64,000 nt of DNA from Brevibacillus sp. JNUCC-41 (GCF_014844095.1 NZ_CP062163.1:3939501-4003500); one strand, 5' to 3'; positions 53,740-62,688 are shown, counted from the first letter of the stretch. Translations and numbers: made by a program. Notes: generated from the sequence alone by a model not told the origin.

Positions 53740-53784
53740 TTGACGAACTATATTTTTTAGCATAATATATACCCCGTAGGGTAT
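53740..53784 (+). promoter_or_regulatory. Promoter with CstR-type operator (sulfur operon)
   Basis: TTGACG (53740-53745) and TAATAT (53763-53768) are 17 bases apart. Directly behind the -10 lies ATACCC-CGTA-GGGTAT (53769-53784), a perfect inverted repeat and a close match to the site at 52852. This should drive the DsrE-to-TauE operon under CstR control. Confidence 0.85.
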
Positions 53785-53819
53785 AAAGGAATGGAAATAT
53801 CGATCAGGGGGAAAACATA

Positions 53820-54299
53820 ATGACTGAAAAGAAAAGAACGACGATTGTTTTATTTAGTGGTGATTATGATAAGGCAATGGCTGCTTATATCATTGCAAAT
53901 GGGGCGGCGGCTTACGATCATGAAGTGACCATCTTCCATACATTCTGGGGATTGAATGCCTTAAGGAAGGATGAGCCGGTTTCATTAAAAAAAGGATTCC
54001 TGGAGAAAATGTTTGCAAAAATGATGCCCCGTGGTTCAGATAAAATGGGACTGTCAAACATGAACTTTGCTGGAATGGGTCCGAAAATGATCAAGCACGT
54101 GATGAAAAAGCATAACGCCATGTCACTCCCGAATTTAATTGAGTTGGCCCAAGAACAAGATGTGAAACTGATTGCCTGTACGATGACGATGGATTTATTG
54201 GGTTTGCAGAAAGAGGAATTAATGGATGGAATAGAATATGCAGGTGTAGCGGCATATTTAGCCGAAGCAGAAGATGGTAATGTAAACTTATTTATTTAA
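53820..54299 (+). CDS. DsrE/DsrF-like sulfur-relay protein (first)
   Basis: A 159-residue DsrE-fold protein. A first strand TTIVLFSGDYDKAMAAYIIA is followed by an inserted Met/Lys-rich segment (residues 50-95) that the other DsrE at 55689 lacks, and the conserved Cys lies in LIACTMTMDLLGLQKEEL. DsrE proteins carry sulfane sulfur as cysteine persulfide. The longer middle with GLSNMNFAGMGPKMIKHVMK resembles membrane-contacting DsrE2 types. It is first after the CstR-controlled promoter; the ribosome site is AGGGGGAA. Confidence 0.85.
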   Translation: MTEKKRTTIVLFSGDYDKAMAAYIIANGAAAYDHEVTIFHTFWGLNALRKDEPVSLKKGFLEKMFAKMMPRGSDKMGLSNMNFAGMGPKMIKHVMKKHNAMSLPNLIELAQEQDVKLIACTMTMDLLGLQKEELMDGIEYAGVAAYLAEAEDGNVNLFI

Positions 54300-54352
54300 G
54301 CAATAAAAGTGAAATAGGGTAAATTTTATGATATGGAGGGGAGGATACTAAA

Positions 54353-54718
54353 ATGGGAACAGCATTTAATGTCATAATAATTGGAGCTATCGCTTGGTTT
54401 TTATATCAGAAATTTGTCCCTGCAAAGGGAATAAAGAATATAAATACGACAGAGTTAAAAGCTGTGTTAAGTCAAAAAGGAAGCAAGCAATTCATTGATG
54501 TCCGTACTCCAAATGAGTATAGGGGCAATCACATAAAGGAGTTTAAGAATATTCCATTATTCGAACTTAATAAAAGAGCACAAGAACTTTCAAAAGATAA
54601 AGAAGTAGTTGTCATCTGCCAAAGTGGAATGAGGAGCACTAAAGCAAGTAAGACATTACAAAAACTAGGATTTAAAGAAGTTACCAACGTAAAAGGCGGT
54701 ATGAGCGCTTGGAAATAA
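54353..54718 (+). CDS. Membrane-anchored rhodanese domain protein
   Basis: A 121-residue protein: one N-terminal hydrophobic helix (residues 4-18, FNVIIIGAIAWFLY), then a rhodanese domain with FIDVRTPNEYRGNHIK and the active-site loop VVICQSGMRSTKAS (Cys as sulfur carrier). The helix should hold it in the membrane with the domain inside. GGAGGGGAGG precedes ATG 54353. It probably transfers sulfane sulfur between the small carriers of this cluster. Confidence 0.9.
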   Translation: MGTAFNVIIIGAIAWFLYQKFVPAKGIKNINTTELKAVLSQKGSKQFIDVRTPNEYRGNHIKEFKNIPLFELNKRAQELSKDKEVVVICQSGMRSTKASKTLQKLGFKEVTNVKGGMSAWK

Positions 54719-54738
54719 TATGAGGAGGAATTACTATC

Positions 54739-55035
54739 ATGAAAGAAATCTTACCAAATGAAGTGGCTGCATTATTAAAAGAAAACTCGAAAATTAATAT
54801 TATTGATGTGAGAGAAGTAGATGAAGTAAAGACAGGGAAAATACCAAATGCGATGCATATTCCATTGGGGCTAGTGGAATTTCGAATGCAAGATTTGGAA
54901 AAAACACAAGAATATATCATGGTCTGCCGTTCAGGAGGCAGAAGTGCAAGGGCAGCAAAGTTACTTGAAGATCATGGATATAAAGTGATGAACATGATGG
55001 GCGGTATGAATGAATGGGAAGGTCCAATAGAATAA
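54739..55035 (+). CDS. Single-domain rhodanese
   Basis: A 98-residue rhodanese with IIDVREVDEVKTGKIPNAMH and the loop MVCRSGGRSARAA, which holds the catalytic Cys. It is 20 bases behind the anchored rhodanese and has TGAGGAGGAA before its start. The CRSGGRS loop, with arginines, fits thiosulfate or persulfide transfer. Confidence 0.92.
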   Translation: MKEILPNEVAALLKENSKINIIDVREVDEVKTGKIPNAMHIPLGLVEFRMQDLEKTQEYIMVCRSGGRSARAAKLLEDHGYKVMNMMGGMNEWEGPIE

Positions 55036-55087
55036 TTTTTAATTTATTAGATACCCCCACCCCTATCAAAATCGAGGAGGAAAAAAA

Positions 55088-55660
55088 ATGATTAAAACAA
55101 ATTCCGTATTAGATGCAAAAGGGTTAGCATGTCCAATGCCGATTGTAAGAACGAAAAAAGCCATGAATGGCCTAGAAGCAGGGGAAGTACTGGAAGTTCA
55201 AGCGACTGATAAAGGGTCAACTGCCGATATGAAAGCCTGGGCGGAAAGTACAGGTCATCAATATTTAGGTACAGTTGAAGAAGGAACCACACTAAAACAT
55301 TATCTTCGGAAAGCAAGCGGAGAAGAAACAGAAGCGAAGAAGCATGAAAAAATCATTTCAAATGAAGAACTTCTTCAAATGATGGAAGAAAATCGAAATA
55401 TGATTCTTCTGGATGTACGAGAATCAGCAGAGTATGCTTTTCATCACATTCCGGCAGCGAAATCCCTTCCAATGGGTGAATTGGAACACCGTATGGGTGA
55501 ACTTGATAAAGAGTCAGAGATTTTCGTGATTTGCCGTTCTGGCAGCCGAAGTGATCTTGCTGCACAAAAGCTGACGGCGGCTGGATTTGAACAGGTATTC
55601 AATGTTGTACCAGGCATGAGCCAATGGAACGGACCTACACAAAAATCCGTTGATGAATAA
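55088..55660 (+). CDS. yrkF: TusA-rhodanese fusion (CstA/YrkF-like)
   Basis: A 190-residue protein. Residues 1-75 are a TusA domain with LDAKGLACPMPIVRTKKAM (Cys in CPxP); residues 90-185 are a rhodanese with ILLDVRESAEYAFHHIPAA and FVICRSGSRSDLAA. The same domain order is known for S. aureus CstA, a multidomain sulfurtransferase of the persulfide response, and B. subtilis YrkF. Two carrier cysteines in one chain allow sulfur relay. The ribosome site is GAGGAGGAA. Confidence 0.92.
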   Translation: MIKTNSVLDAKGLACPMPIVRTKKAMNGLEAGEVLEVQATDKGSTADMKAWAESTGHQYLGTVEEGTTLKHYLRKASGEETEAKKHEKIISNEELLQMMEENRNMILLDVRESAEYAFHHIPAAKSLPMGELEHRMGELDKESEIFVICRSGSRSDLAAQKLTAAGFEQVFNVVPGMSQWNGPTQKSVDE

Positions 55661-55688
55661 AGGTGACCCTAGAATGGAGGAAAATATC

Positions 55689-56084
55689 ATGACTAACAAA
55701 GTAGCAATAATCGCAAGTAATGGTGGAGTATTTGACGCGTATAAAGTGTTTAACATCGCAACGGCAGCTGCTGCAACAGATCAAGAAGTGGCCATTTTCT
55801 TTACTTTTGAAGGCTTGAATTTAATTCATAAAGAAGCGAATGGACAACTACCATTGCCTGAAGGTAAGGAGCATTTTGCCGAAGGCTTTAAAAAGGCTAA
55901 TGTTCCTTCAATTCCGGAATTAGTTACAATGGCACAGGAAATGGATGTCAGGTTTATTGGGTGTCAAATGACCATGGACGTTTTAGGCATGGAAAAGGAA
56001 GCTTTCGTTGACGGTATCGAAGTAGGTGGGGCGGTCACATTTTTAGAGTTCGCTAAAGATGCTGATGTTACATTAACCTTTTAA
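55689..56084 (+). CDS. yrkE: DsrE-like sulfur-relay protein (YrkE-like)
   Basis: A 131-residue DsrE-fold protein: VAIIASNGGVFDAYKVFNIA at the start and FIGCQMTMDVLGMEKEAFVDG with the conserved Cys. ATG 55689 follows GGAGGAAAA; the frame from 55650 overlaps the gene before. It is shorter than the first DsrE and resembles the B. subtilis YrkE type. It should accept sulfur from the TusA-rhodanese protein. Confidence 0.88.
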   Translation: MTNKVAIIASNGGVFDAYKVFNIATAAAATDQEVAIFFTFEGLNLIHKEANGQLPLPEGKEHFAEGFKKANVPSIPELVTMAQEMDVRFIGCQMTMDVLGMEKEAFVDGIEVGGAVTFLEFAKDADVTLTF

Positions 56085-56132
56085 TGAAGGTAAAAATTTT
56101 TGAGAACTTTAATACTATGGGGGGTATACAGA

Positions 56133-57260
56133 ATGGCGTTTAAGCAAATGACAGCCGCTGAGGTTTCAAAGAAAGTAATTAATAAAGCGGACTTATTTAT
56201 TTTGGATGTTCGAAATGAAAGTGACTTTAATGATTGGAAAATTGAAGGGCAGAACTTTAAATTCCTTAATATCCCTTACTTTGATCTACTGGATGGCGTG
56301 GAAGAAATCCTCGATCAAATCCCGGCCAATAAAGAAATCCTGGTAGTATGTGCAAAGGAAGGCTCATCTGTCATGGTAGCTGAAATGCTATCTGAAGCTG
56401 GATTGGATGTTTCTTATTTGAAGGGCGGAATGAAAGCATGGAGTGAACACTTAGAACCAGTGAAAATTGGGGATTTGAATAATGGCGGAGAAATCTATCA
56501 ATTTGTACGTCTTGGTAAAGGTTGTTTATCTTACATGGTCGTTTCTAATGGTGAAGCAGCAGTTATTGATTCCACAAGAATGACAGATATCTACCTTGAT
56601 TTTGCCGATAGTATTGGGGCGAAGATCACTCACGTATTGGATACACACTTACATGCAGATCATATTTCAGGTGGAAGACAAATAGCAGAAAGTTCAAATG
56701 CAACTTACTGGCTGCCACCAAAAGATGCAACAGAAGTGACCTTTGAATATCAGCCATTAGAAGGCGGAAATGTGGTTACGATTGGTCATACAGCTATCGA
56801 TATTCATGCTCTATACTCACCGGGCCACACGATTGGTTCCACCTCATTTGTAGTCGATGAAAAATACTTGCTTTCAGGAGATATTCTATTCATCGATTCC
56901 ATTGGTAGACCAGACTTAGCAGGATTGGCTGAGGATTGGGTAGGAGACTTGAGAGAAACACTTTATACTCGCTATAGAGAATTGTCAAACGAGTTAATTG
57001 TGCTGCCATCTCACTTTATGATCATTGAAGAATTAAATGAAGACGGAAGTGTTGCGAAGGAATTAGGAACGTTATTTGCAGAAAATCATGGTTTGAACAT
57101 TGCTGACGAAACAGAATTCAGAGAGTTGGTTACAGGAAACTTACCTCCTCAGCCAAACGCGTATCAAGAAATCCGCAAAACGAATATGGGGAAAATCACC
57201 CCTGATGAGGAACAACAGCGCGAAATGGAAATTGGACCAAACCGCTGTGCGGTTCGTTGA
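56133..57260 (+). CDS. yrkH: Rhodanese-persulfide dioxygenase fusion (CstB/YrkH-like)
   Basis: A 375-residue fusion. Residues 1-110 are a rhodanese domain with [17 protein letters not shown] and a Cys at 73 (VVCAKEGSS). Residues 115-375 are a metallo-beta-lactamase-fold persulfide dioxygenase with [12 protein letters not shown] (172-177), [11 protein letters not shown] and [15 protein letters not shown]. The order is rhodanese first, the reverse of S. aureus CstB, in which the dioxygenase comes first. The enzyme oxidises a low-molecular-weight persulfide to sulfite at a mononuclear iron; the TauE protein may export the sulfite. ATG 56133 follows GGGGGG. Confidence 0.9.
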   Translation: MAFKQMTAAEVSKKVINKADLFILDVRNESDFNDWKIEGQNFKFLNIPYFDLLDGVEEILDQIPANKEILVVCAKEGSSVMVAEMLSEAGLDVSYLKGGMKAWSEHLEPVKIGDLNNGGEIYQFVRLGKGCLSYMVVSNGEAAVIDSTRMTDIYLDFADSIGAKITHVLDTHLHADHISGGRQIAESSNATYWLPPKDATEVTFEYQPLEGGNVVTIGHTAIDIHALYSPGHTIGSTSFVVDEKYLLSGDILFIDSIGRPDLAGLAEDWVGDLRETLYTRYRELSNELIVLPSHFMIIEELNEDGSVAKELGTLFAENHGLNIADETEFRELVTGNLPPQPNAYQEIRKTNMGKITPDEEQQREMEIGPNRCAVR

Positions 57261-57301
57261 ACATAAAAAAAGATTATATACTAAGAAAACAGGAGAGATG
57301 T

Positions 57302-57532
57302 ATGATGAATTCAGATAAAATGTTAGATGCAAAGGGACTTGCTTGTCCAATGCCGATTGTTAGAACAAAGAAGGCTATGAATGATTTACAATCCGGTCAA
57401 GTATTAGAAATACATGTGACAGATAAAGGCGCCAAAGCAGATTTAGCTGCATGGTCAAAATCTGGTGGTCATGAGCTAGTGAAAACTGCAGAAGAAAATG
57501 AAGTTCTAAAATTTTGGATTAAAAAAGGCTGA
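57302..57532 (+). CDS. yrkI: TusA-like sulfur carrier (YrkI-like)
   Basis: A 76-residue TusA with LDAKGLACPMPIVRTKKAMN, nearly the same as the TusA half of the fusion at 55088. The carrier Cys is in CPMP. ATG 57302 follows CAGGAGA. It is the B. subtilis YrkI type, next to the dioxygenase and before the TauE gene. Confidence 0.92.
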   Translation: MMNSDKMLDAKGLACPMPIVRTKKAMNDLQSGQVLEIHVTDKGAKADLAAWSKSGGHELVKTAEENEVLKFWIKKG

Positions 57533-57539
57533 TAATGAT

Positions 57540-57570
57540 AAGGGAACCTTATAGGTTCCCTTCTTTTCGA
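57540..57570 (+). terminator. Hairpin between tusA and tauE (possible attenuator)
   Basis: AAGGGAACC (57540-57548) and GGTTCCCTT (57554-57562) around a five-base loop with a T-rich tail. It may lower transcription of the TauE gene relative to the rest. Confidence 0.75.
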
Positions 57571-57583
57571 GGAGGCAATAAAA

Positions 57584-58363
57584 ATGGAAATTACGTTTAT
57601 CATTACTATCTTTTTGATAGGATTTATTGGTTCATATATTTCAGGAATGCTAGGTATAGGCGGATCCATCATTAAATACCCAATGCTTTTGTATATACCA
57701 CCACTTTTCGGTTTAGCGGCTTTTAGTGCTCATGAAGTCTCAGGAATAAGTGCCGTCCAAGTATTATTTGCATCCATAGGCGGTGTCTGGGCTTATCGTA
57801 AAGGTGGCTATCTAAATAAGACGCTCATCATCTATATGGGTGTCAGTGTACTCATAGGTAGTGTAATTGGGAGTTTTGGATCGCAATCCATGTCTGAAGA
57901 CGGGATAAATATTGTGTATGGCCTACTTGCTCTTATAGCAGCTGTCATGATGTTTATACCTAAAAAAGGAATAGATGATGTTCCAATGGATCAAGTAACC
58001 TTCAACAAATGGCTCGCAGCAACTCTAGCCTTGATTGTCGGTTTGGGTTCAGGGATTGTAGGTGCTGCCGGTGGATTCTTATTAGTTCCAATTATGTTGG
58101 TTGTCTTAAAAGTCCCAACTAGGGTAACGATCGCCTCTTCCTTAGCGATTACATTCATTTCATCGATTGGCGCAACGGTAGGGAAAGTTTCAACAGGGCA
58201 AGTTGACTTCTACCCTGCCTTAATCATGGTTATAGCAAGCTTAATAGCGTCTCCTCTAGGAGCGATGGCTGGTAAAAAAATGAATACTAAAATACTTCAA
58301 GTCATCTTAGCTCTATTAATTCTAGCAACGGCTGTGAAAATTTGGATGGGTATTTTATCTTAA
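57584..58363 (+). CDS. yrkJ: TauE/SafE-family sulfite exporter (YrkJ-like)
   Basis: A 259-residue protein with about eight hydrophobic helices. The paired TauE/SafE repeats are seen in [20 protein letters not shown] and [20 protein letters not shown], each with a glycine-rich start and a Pro-rich end. GAGGAGG precedes ATG 57584. In cst-type operons such a protein is thought to export sulfite or other sulfur anions; here it would remove the product of the dioxygenase. It ends the cluster. Confidence 0.9.
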   Translation: MEITFIITIFLIGFIGSYISGMLGIGGSIIKYPMLLYIPPLFGLAAFSAHEVSGISAVQVLFASIGGVWAYRKGGYLNKTLIIYMGVSVLIGSVIGSFGSQSMSEDGINIVYGLLALIAAVMMFIPKKGIDDVPMDQVTFNKWLAATLALIVGLGSGIVGAAGGFLLVPIMLVVLKVPTRVTIASSLAITFISSIGATVGKVSTGQVDFYPALIMVIASLIASPLGAMAGKKMNTKILQVILALLILATAVKIWMGILS

Positions 58364-58376
58364 GATTTTTGGGGAT

Positions 58377-58495
58377 ATTGGACCCTTCCGACCTTGACAG
58401 GGAAGGGGTCGTGGATTCCAATCCCTCACAGGTCATCAACTATCAAAGGCTCAAATCCTTGATATCACAAGGGTTTGGGTCTTTTTTGTTTATAA
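58377..58495 (+). other. tRNA-3'-end-like fragment and terminator
   Basis: GACCCTTCC and GGGAAGGGGTC form a stem at about 58380-58410, followed by TTCCAATCCCTC like a T-arm and a CATCA end (58415-58440). A terminator follows: GGCTCAAATCCTTG with CAAGGGTTTGGGTC and TTTTTT (58449-58489). This resembles the 3' end of a tRNA or tmRNA with its terminator, as left at an integration site. No intact RNA gene can be folded. Confidence 0.3.
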
Positions 58496-58574
58496 ACAGT
58501 CCACCTATCATCTATGCCTGGTTAGACCTTTAGGAATCGGGGGGCGTTCTCTTCTTACAAACAATCCAAACAAA

Positions 58575-58934
58575 GATGGTTGTTTTCAATGCCTATTTAC
58601 AGACCCGGAGGATAGCAGTATCTTAGTCTCCAACAGGGCATCTTTTGCCGCCCTGACCAGTTCTTTGGGAAGAACCTGACAGGTTGTTAATCAGTTTTCA
58701 CGCCATATGGTTCGCTTGATGCGCTACAAACGGCTATTCTAACAAGCAGATTAGCCATCAAAACATTACAAGGAGAAGAACCTGGCAATCCCTTGCTTTC
58801 ATGGAAGGGAGAAGATGATGAGATGGTTTCTCAAGGAAAAGGGTCAGTAATAGATAAGAATTAAGCAGCGAGCAGATTTTGCAAACGAAATATTTGATAA
58901 GGTTCACAACTGTCCAGTTTGTGGGAATGGGTGA
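58575..58934 (+). pseudogene. Decayed E1-like (ThiF/Cap2-type) gene, C-terminal part
   Basis: Frames from 58575 read DGCFQCLFTDPEDSSILVSN then RASF, shift to RPDQFFGKNLTGC, stop, and go on as SVFTPYGSLDALQTAILTSR, AIKTLQGEEPGNPLLSWKG, then after another stop KQRADFANEIFDKVHNCPVC and a final TGA (58932-58934). The GC-x-S-x-FTPYGS-x-DA block fits the E1 adenylation domain of Cap2-like proteins with the catalytic Cys, and the CPVC end is the kind of zinc/cysteine tail seen in such proteins. The N-terminal part is lost. A JAB remnant follows directly. Confidence 0.6.
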
Positions 58935-58939
58935 GACAG

Positions 58940-59178
58940 ATGAATTTTAACATTGATACGAAGAGAGTCATTAAAATAAGCGATAAAGTAAATGCCTTAT
59001 TTCGTGAATACCGGCAAATCGGAAATAAGGATATGGAAGCTGGGGCGTGTTGTTAGGTAGGTTTATTCAGTCTTCATTAGATGTTGTGGTCGACCGGGGA
59101 ATAGCCCCGATGAAAAGGGATATTCGAAAGCGATATTTTTTTAAAAAACACCGGGATGACCACCAAGAAATCGTCTAA
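58940..59178 (+). pseudogene. Decayed JAB/MPN (Cap3-type) protease gene
   Basis: ATG 58940 reads NIDTKRVIKISDKVNALFRE, QIGNKDMEAG, then a one-base deletion shifts the frame; GGVLLGRFIQSSLDVVVDR and MKRDIRKRYFFKKHRDDHQE follow to TAA (59176-59178). EAGG-x-LLG is the first motif of the JAB/MPN fold with the catalytic Glu. The protein ends before the HxH metal motif. In CBASS type II systems a Cap3 JAB protease follows the Cap2 E1-E2 protein, as the order here suggests. Confidence 0.6.
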
Positions 59179-59469
59179 AGAAACCGATCATATAGCTGTC
59201 CTTTTTTATATTATTTATTAGCGGTAGCCTCAATACCCGTAACTGCCCTCGTATCCACTCTATACAACTACTTCAACAACGATTAAGAGAAGACCCATAG
59301 TGTTAAAAGTGTTTGGAATTCTTTTCCGGTGGCTAGGTAATGGAAATTTGTTTCTAGAACTTTGCATATAATGATGGGGGAGAAGAGTTCTTTAGATCTT
59401 TTCGGTAGTTGAAATTGGAAAACCTTTCCGGTAACATATATTAAGAATCATATAATAGGAGGTTGTCCA
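59179..59469. other. Intergenic region with a possible membrane-protein remnant
   Basis: A frame at about 59215-59286 reads LLAVASIPVTALVSTLYNYF and ends NND-stop. It looks like the end of a membrane protein and may belong to the same decayed island. The right part holds the ABC transporter promoter. Confidence 0.35.
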
Positions 59470-60369
59470 TTGGCTTTACAAATTAAAGAAGTTACGAAAA
59501 AATTCGGGGAATTCACAGCTGTCAACCAGCTTGATTTAACTATTCCCGAGAAAGAAATGTTCGGTTTTTTAGGTGGGAACGGAGCGGGGAAAACGACAAC
59601 GTTCCGAATGATACTCGGCCTGCTTGACCCGACTGAAGGGGAAGTGACCTGGGATGGTAACAAAATCGATTATAAGACCAGTTCATTGATTGGCTATCTT
59701 CCTGAGGAACGCGGACTATATCCAAAACTGAAGGTCCGTGATCAAATTGTGTATTTGGCTAGATTAAGAGGAATGAACAAAAGGGATGCTATGAAAGAAT
59801 TGGAGTATTGGCTAGACCGCTTTATGGTTCCCGAGTATATTGATAAGCGAGTTGAAGAGCTTTCAAAGGGAAATCAGCAAAAAATCCAGCTAATCGCATC
59901 CATGATTCATAAACCTGAATTACTTATCCTTGACGAACCCTTCAGTGGACTGGATCCCGTGAATGTGGAAATTCTGAAGAAAGCCGTCATCGACTTAAGG
60001 GACAGCGGTACGACAATCGTTTTTTCGAGCCATCGCATGGAGCATGTTGAGGAGATGTGTGAGCATCTTTGCATCATGCATAAAGGTTCCCCTGTTGTGG
60101 CTGGAAAATTAAAAGAAATCAAGCGTTCTTTTGGTAAAAAGAATGTGTCAATTAAAGCTGATTTTGATTTATCCTTTTTGGATAATTATTCAGGTGTAAC
60201 AAAAGTAAAGAACACGATGGAAGGAAAAATTCTTCAAGTCACTGGAGAAGATGTGGCCGAGAACATGATTCGTGATCTTGTTCCAAGAGGCTTCGTGCGT
60301 AAATTCGAATTGGAAGAACCATCGCTAACGGATATTTTCATTGAAAAAGTGGGTGCCGTCTATGAATAA
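59470..60369 (+). CDS. natA: ABC transporter ATP-binding protein (NatA-like exporter)
   Basis: A 299-residue ATPase starting at TTG 59470 behind ATAGGAGG. Walker A is GGNGAGKTT; the signature reads LSKGNQQKIQ, Walker B LLILDEPFSGLDP and the switch His is in VFSSHRMEHVEE. The C-terminal 80 residues are the extra domain of NatA-like exporter ATPases (DUF4162). With the next gene it forms an ABC-2-type exporter. NatAB in B. subtilis expels sodium; other members export other ions or drugs, so the symbol marks the family only. Confidence 0.85.
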   Translation: MALQIKEVTKKFGEFTAVNQLDLTIPEKEMFGFLGGNGAGKTTTFRMILGLLDPTEGEVTWDGNKIDYKTSSLIGYLPEERGLYPKLKVRDQIVYLARLRGMNKRDAMKELEYWLDRFMVPEYIDKRVEELSKGNQQKIQLIASMIHKPELLILDEPFSGLDPVNVEILKKAVIDLRDSGTTIVFSSHRMEHVEEMCEHLCIMHKGSPVVAGKLKEIKRSFGKKNVSIKADFDLSFLDNYSGVTKVKNTMEGKILQVTGEDVAENMIRDLVPRGFVRKFELEEPSLTDIFIEKVGAVYE

Positions 60370-61612
60370 CTTTTGGATTGTCCTTTCCCATACATATCTA
60401 TCAAAATTAAAAACGAAATCCTTTATCATTTCTACAATCATTATGATGGCCCTGATTCTTGTCCTTACGAATATTTCGAATCTTATTGATAAATTCGACA
60501 GTGATGATCAGGAAAAGGTTGCCGTCATCGATAATACTGAAGGTAGCTTATTTGATTCTTACAAAAAAGCGGTAGCAGGTGTGAACGATGACTTATCGAT
60601 AATATCCGCCAAGGATGAAAAGGAAGCGGAGGAAATGGTCAGCGCGGATGACATCGTTGGCTATTTGTTAATCGAAAAGGATGAAACCGTAGGCTTCAAG
60701 GGAACGTATAAAGCGAATCAAATTTCAGATTCTGCGGTAAGTAATGATTTGCTTTTAGCGCTTACCCAATTGAAGGGTCAAATAACTGCGAAGGAATTGA
60801 ATTTGACAGAGCAGCAAATCGCTCAATTGAATACGCCGCCAGAATTTGATACTATTGCGCTTGCGAAAAATGCAAAAACGGAAGAGGATCTCAATCAAGC
60901 ACGCGGTCTCGTGTATGTGCTCCTATTCGTCATTTACTTCGGTGTATTGATGTATGCAACGATGATTGCAATGGAAGTGGCTACTGAGAAAACATCACGG
61001 GTCATGGAAATCCTGATTTCAAGTGTCCCCCCAGTCACACAGATGTTTGCCAAAATAATGGGGGTAGCCCTGCTTAGTCTTACGCAAATGATTTTATTTT
61101 TTGGAGTGGGCTATTTCTCGATTAAACAAAACTTGACTGGTATGGATGAAGGATTCTTTTCATTTTTCGGTTTCGGAAGCACCGATATCTCAACAATCAT
61201 TTATGCGATTGTTTTCGCTTTGCTTGGTTATTTTCTGTACGCGACTCTTGCGGCATGTCTTGGGTCCGTTGTCAGCAAAATTGAAGATGTCCAGCAAATG
61301 ATTTCACCGATGACCATGTTGGTAGTCATTGCCTTCATGATTGCGATGTTTGGATTGGGGAATCCGTCAGCGAGTTATATTACGATTACATCATTCATTC
61401 CATTTTTCACGCCAATGATCATGTTCTTGCGCGTAGGGATGCTTGAAGTTCCATTCTGGGAAATCGCCATCAGCATTGCTGTGTTGATCTTAACCATTGT
61501 TTTACTTGGAATTATCGGAGCAAAAATCTATCGTGGTGGAGTCTTGATGTACGGAAGCTCAAAATCATTGAAAAGCATCAAGAATGCCTTGCAATTATCA
61601 AAGAAAAATTAA
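60362..61612 (+). CDS. natB: ABC-2 type exporter permease (NatB-like)
   Basis: A 416-residue membrane protein. One N-terminal helix (residues 17-38) is followed by a large outside domain of about 150 residues (AVIDNTEGSLFDSYKKAV) and five to six helices from about 185 (LLFVIYFGVLMYATMIAMEV, EKTSRVMEILISSVPP). This is the ABC2_membrane_3/NatB layout. ATG 60362 overlaps the end of the ATPase gene by eight bases, so translation is coupled. The TTG at 60341 would lengthen the overlap and lacks a site. Confidence 0.87.
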   Translation: MNNFWIVLSHTYLSKLKTKSFIISTIIMMALILVLTNISNLIDKFDSDDQEKVAVIDNTEGSLFDSYKKAVAGVNDDLSIISAKDEKEAEEMVSADDIVGYLLIEKDETVGFKGTYKANQISDSAVSNDLLLALTQLKGQITAKELNLTEQQIAQLNTPPEFDTIALAKNAKTEEDLNQARGLVYVLLFVIYFGVLMYATMIAMEVATEKTSRVMEILISSVPPVTQMFAKIMGVALLSLTQMILFFGVGYFSIKQNLTGMDEGFFSFFGFGSTDISTIIYAIVFALLGYFLYATLAACLGSVVSKIEDVQQMISPMTMLVVIAFMIAMFGLGNPSASYITITSFIPFFTPMIMFLRVGMLEVPFWEIAISIAVLILTIVLLGIIGAKIYRGGVLMYGSSKSLKSIKNALQLSKKN

Positions 61613-61616
61613 CATG

Positions 61617-61660
61617 AAACCTGGATCCTTCATTTCTCTTGGAGGAATTCAGGTTTTTTA
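61617..61660 (+). terminator. Terminator of the ABC exporter operon
   Basis: AAACCTG...CAGGTTT with an inner ATCCTTC/GGAGGAAT pairing; T6 tail. Confidence 0.8.
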
Positions 61661-61765
61661 CTAAGATAATAATATCAATTTATCAAAAAGGAACGAAAAG
61701 CGACATAGATATAAGGGAACATAAATATATTCCATTTAGGCAACCATGATTAGGAGTGATATATT

Positions 61766-62068
61766 ATGAGCAATCTGGTAACGTTGACGATAGCTTCAGA
61801 AGCGTTTCTCTTGCTATCTTTCATCATTATTATTTTATCAAGCAGAAGTCTGAAAATGAATGTTCTCTGGGTCATCCTGCTCATAATTGGAGGGGCACCG
61901 CTTCTATATTTAGCTATTGATCATGTGAAAAACGATTATATGGATGCAAATATCGGATTGGGCCTCGCCTTTATGTTTACCTGGATATATAGTGCAGTAG
62001 CCTTTATCATTGCCATCATTCTTTTAGTGAAGAAGAAAAGGAATAATAATATTTCAAAAGAACAGTAA
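61766..62068 (+). CDS. Small integral membrane protein, unknown
   Basis: A 100-residue protein with three hydrophobic helices (about 5-25, 35-53 and 65-92) and a Lys/Asn-rich tail VKKKRNNNISKEQ. I do not recognise the family. TTAGGAGTGAT precedes ATG 61766. It is a lone gene between the ABC exporter and a long non-coding stretch. Confidence 0.6.
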   Translation: MSNLVTLTIASEAFLLLSFIIIILSSRSLKMNVLWVILLIIGGAPLLYLAIDHVKNDYMDANIGLGLAFMFTWIYSAVAFIIAIILLVKKKRNNNISKEQ

Positions 62069-62234
62069 TATTCTCATTATCCAATCAAGTTCCGGTTTTT
62101 AATTAGTTTTTTTAGCTTTGAGGATATATGGGTTCCACATTCACGTTCTTAAGAGTGGAGTCCAACTTCTCGATCATGGTAACGACTTAAAGATATGGCG
62201 GTACCACTTAAAGAAGTATCACCAAGACAATACG

Positions 62235-62291
62235 AAAAGGGGTTGCCCCTAAAAGTTATTTTACTGACTTTTGGGAAGGCCCCTTTTTTGT
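62235..62291 (+). terminator. Large hairpin terminator
   Basis: AAAAGGGG...AAAAGT and ACTTTT...CCCCTTTT make a long stem with an internal bulge, followed by TTTTTTG. Confidence 0.75.
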
Positions 62292-62688
62292 TTTTAAATC
62301 CTCTTAAACCCGCTATTGTTCGTAACAGATTTATACTATGAAGCAAAAGGAAGAAATTATTATGAGGAGGATTTGTACCTTACTTCGAAGCTTAGAGAAG
62401 ATTTCCATTTTCATTTGAGCCTTGGAAGACAAACAAAAAGAGAAATAAGTGAATAAGTACGAACCTATCAAGAAAATAGGAGCAAAATCAGATATACAAA
62501 CTTGTTCCATTAGATGCTAAGTTTACTATTCTGTTTGAGGTCTCAATATCTATGATATGAATGCGGCATTGTTAAAAATCATAGTTCTTTTAAAAGGAGT
62601 TCGTTCAGTCATCAATTATTCATCCTTTACCTATATTTGAATTAATGCATGATATAGGTAATCATGATGGTTTTTATAATGGAAGTGT

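Noticed and set aside
52852..53784. Copper operators for a CsoR repressor
   Set aside because: The regulator lacks the copper-binding His and has the CstR cysteine pair at 31 and 60; the neighbours are sulfur, not copper, genes.
58377..58440. A tRNA gene
   Set aside because: Only a stem and a T-arm-like piece can be found; no D arm, anticodon arm or full acceptor stem can be built, so it is listed only as a fragment.
62149..62346. - strand frame of 65 codons
   Set aside because: It runs through the large terminator hairpin at 62235-62291 and has no ribosome site.
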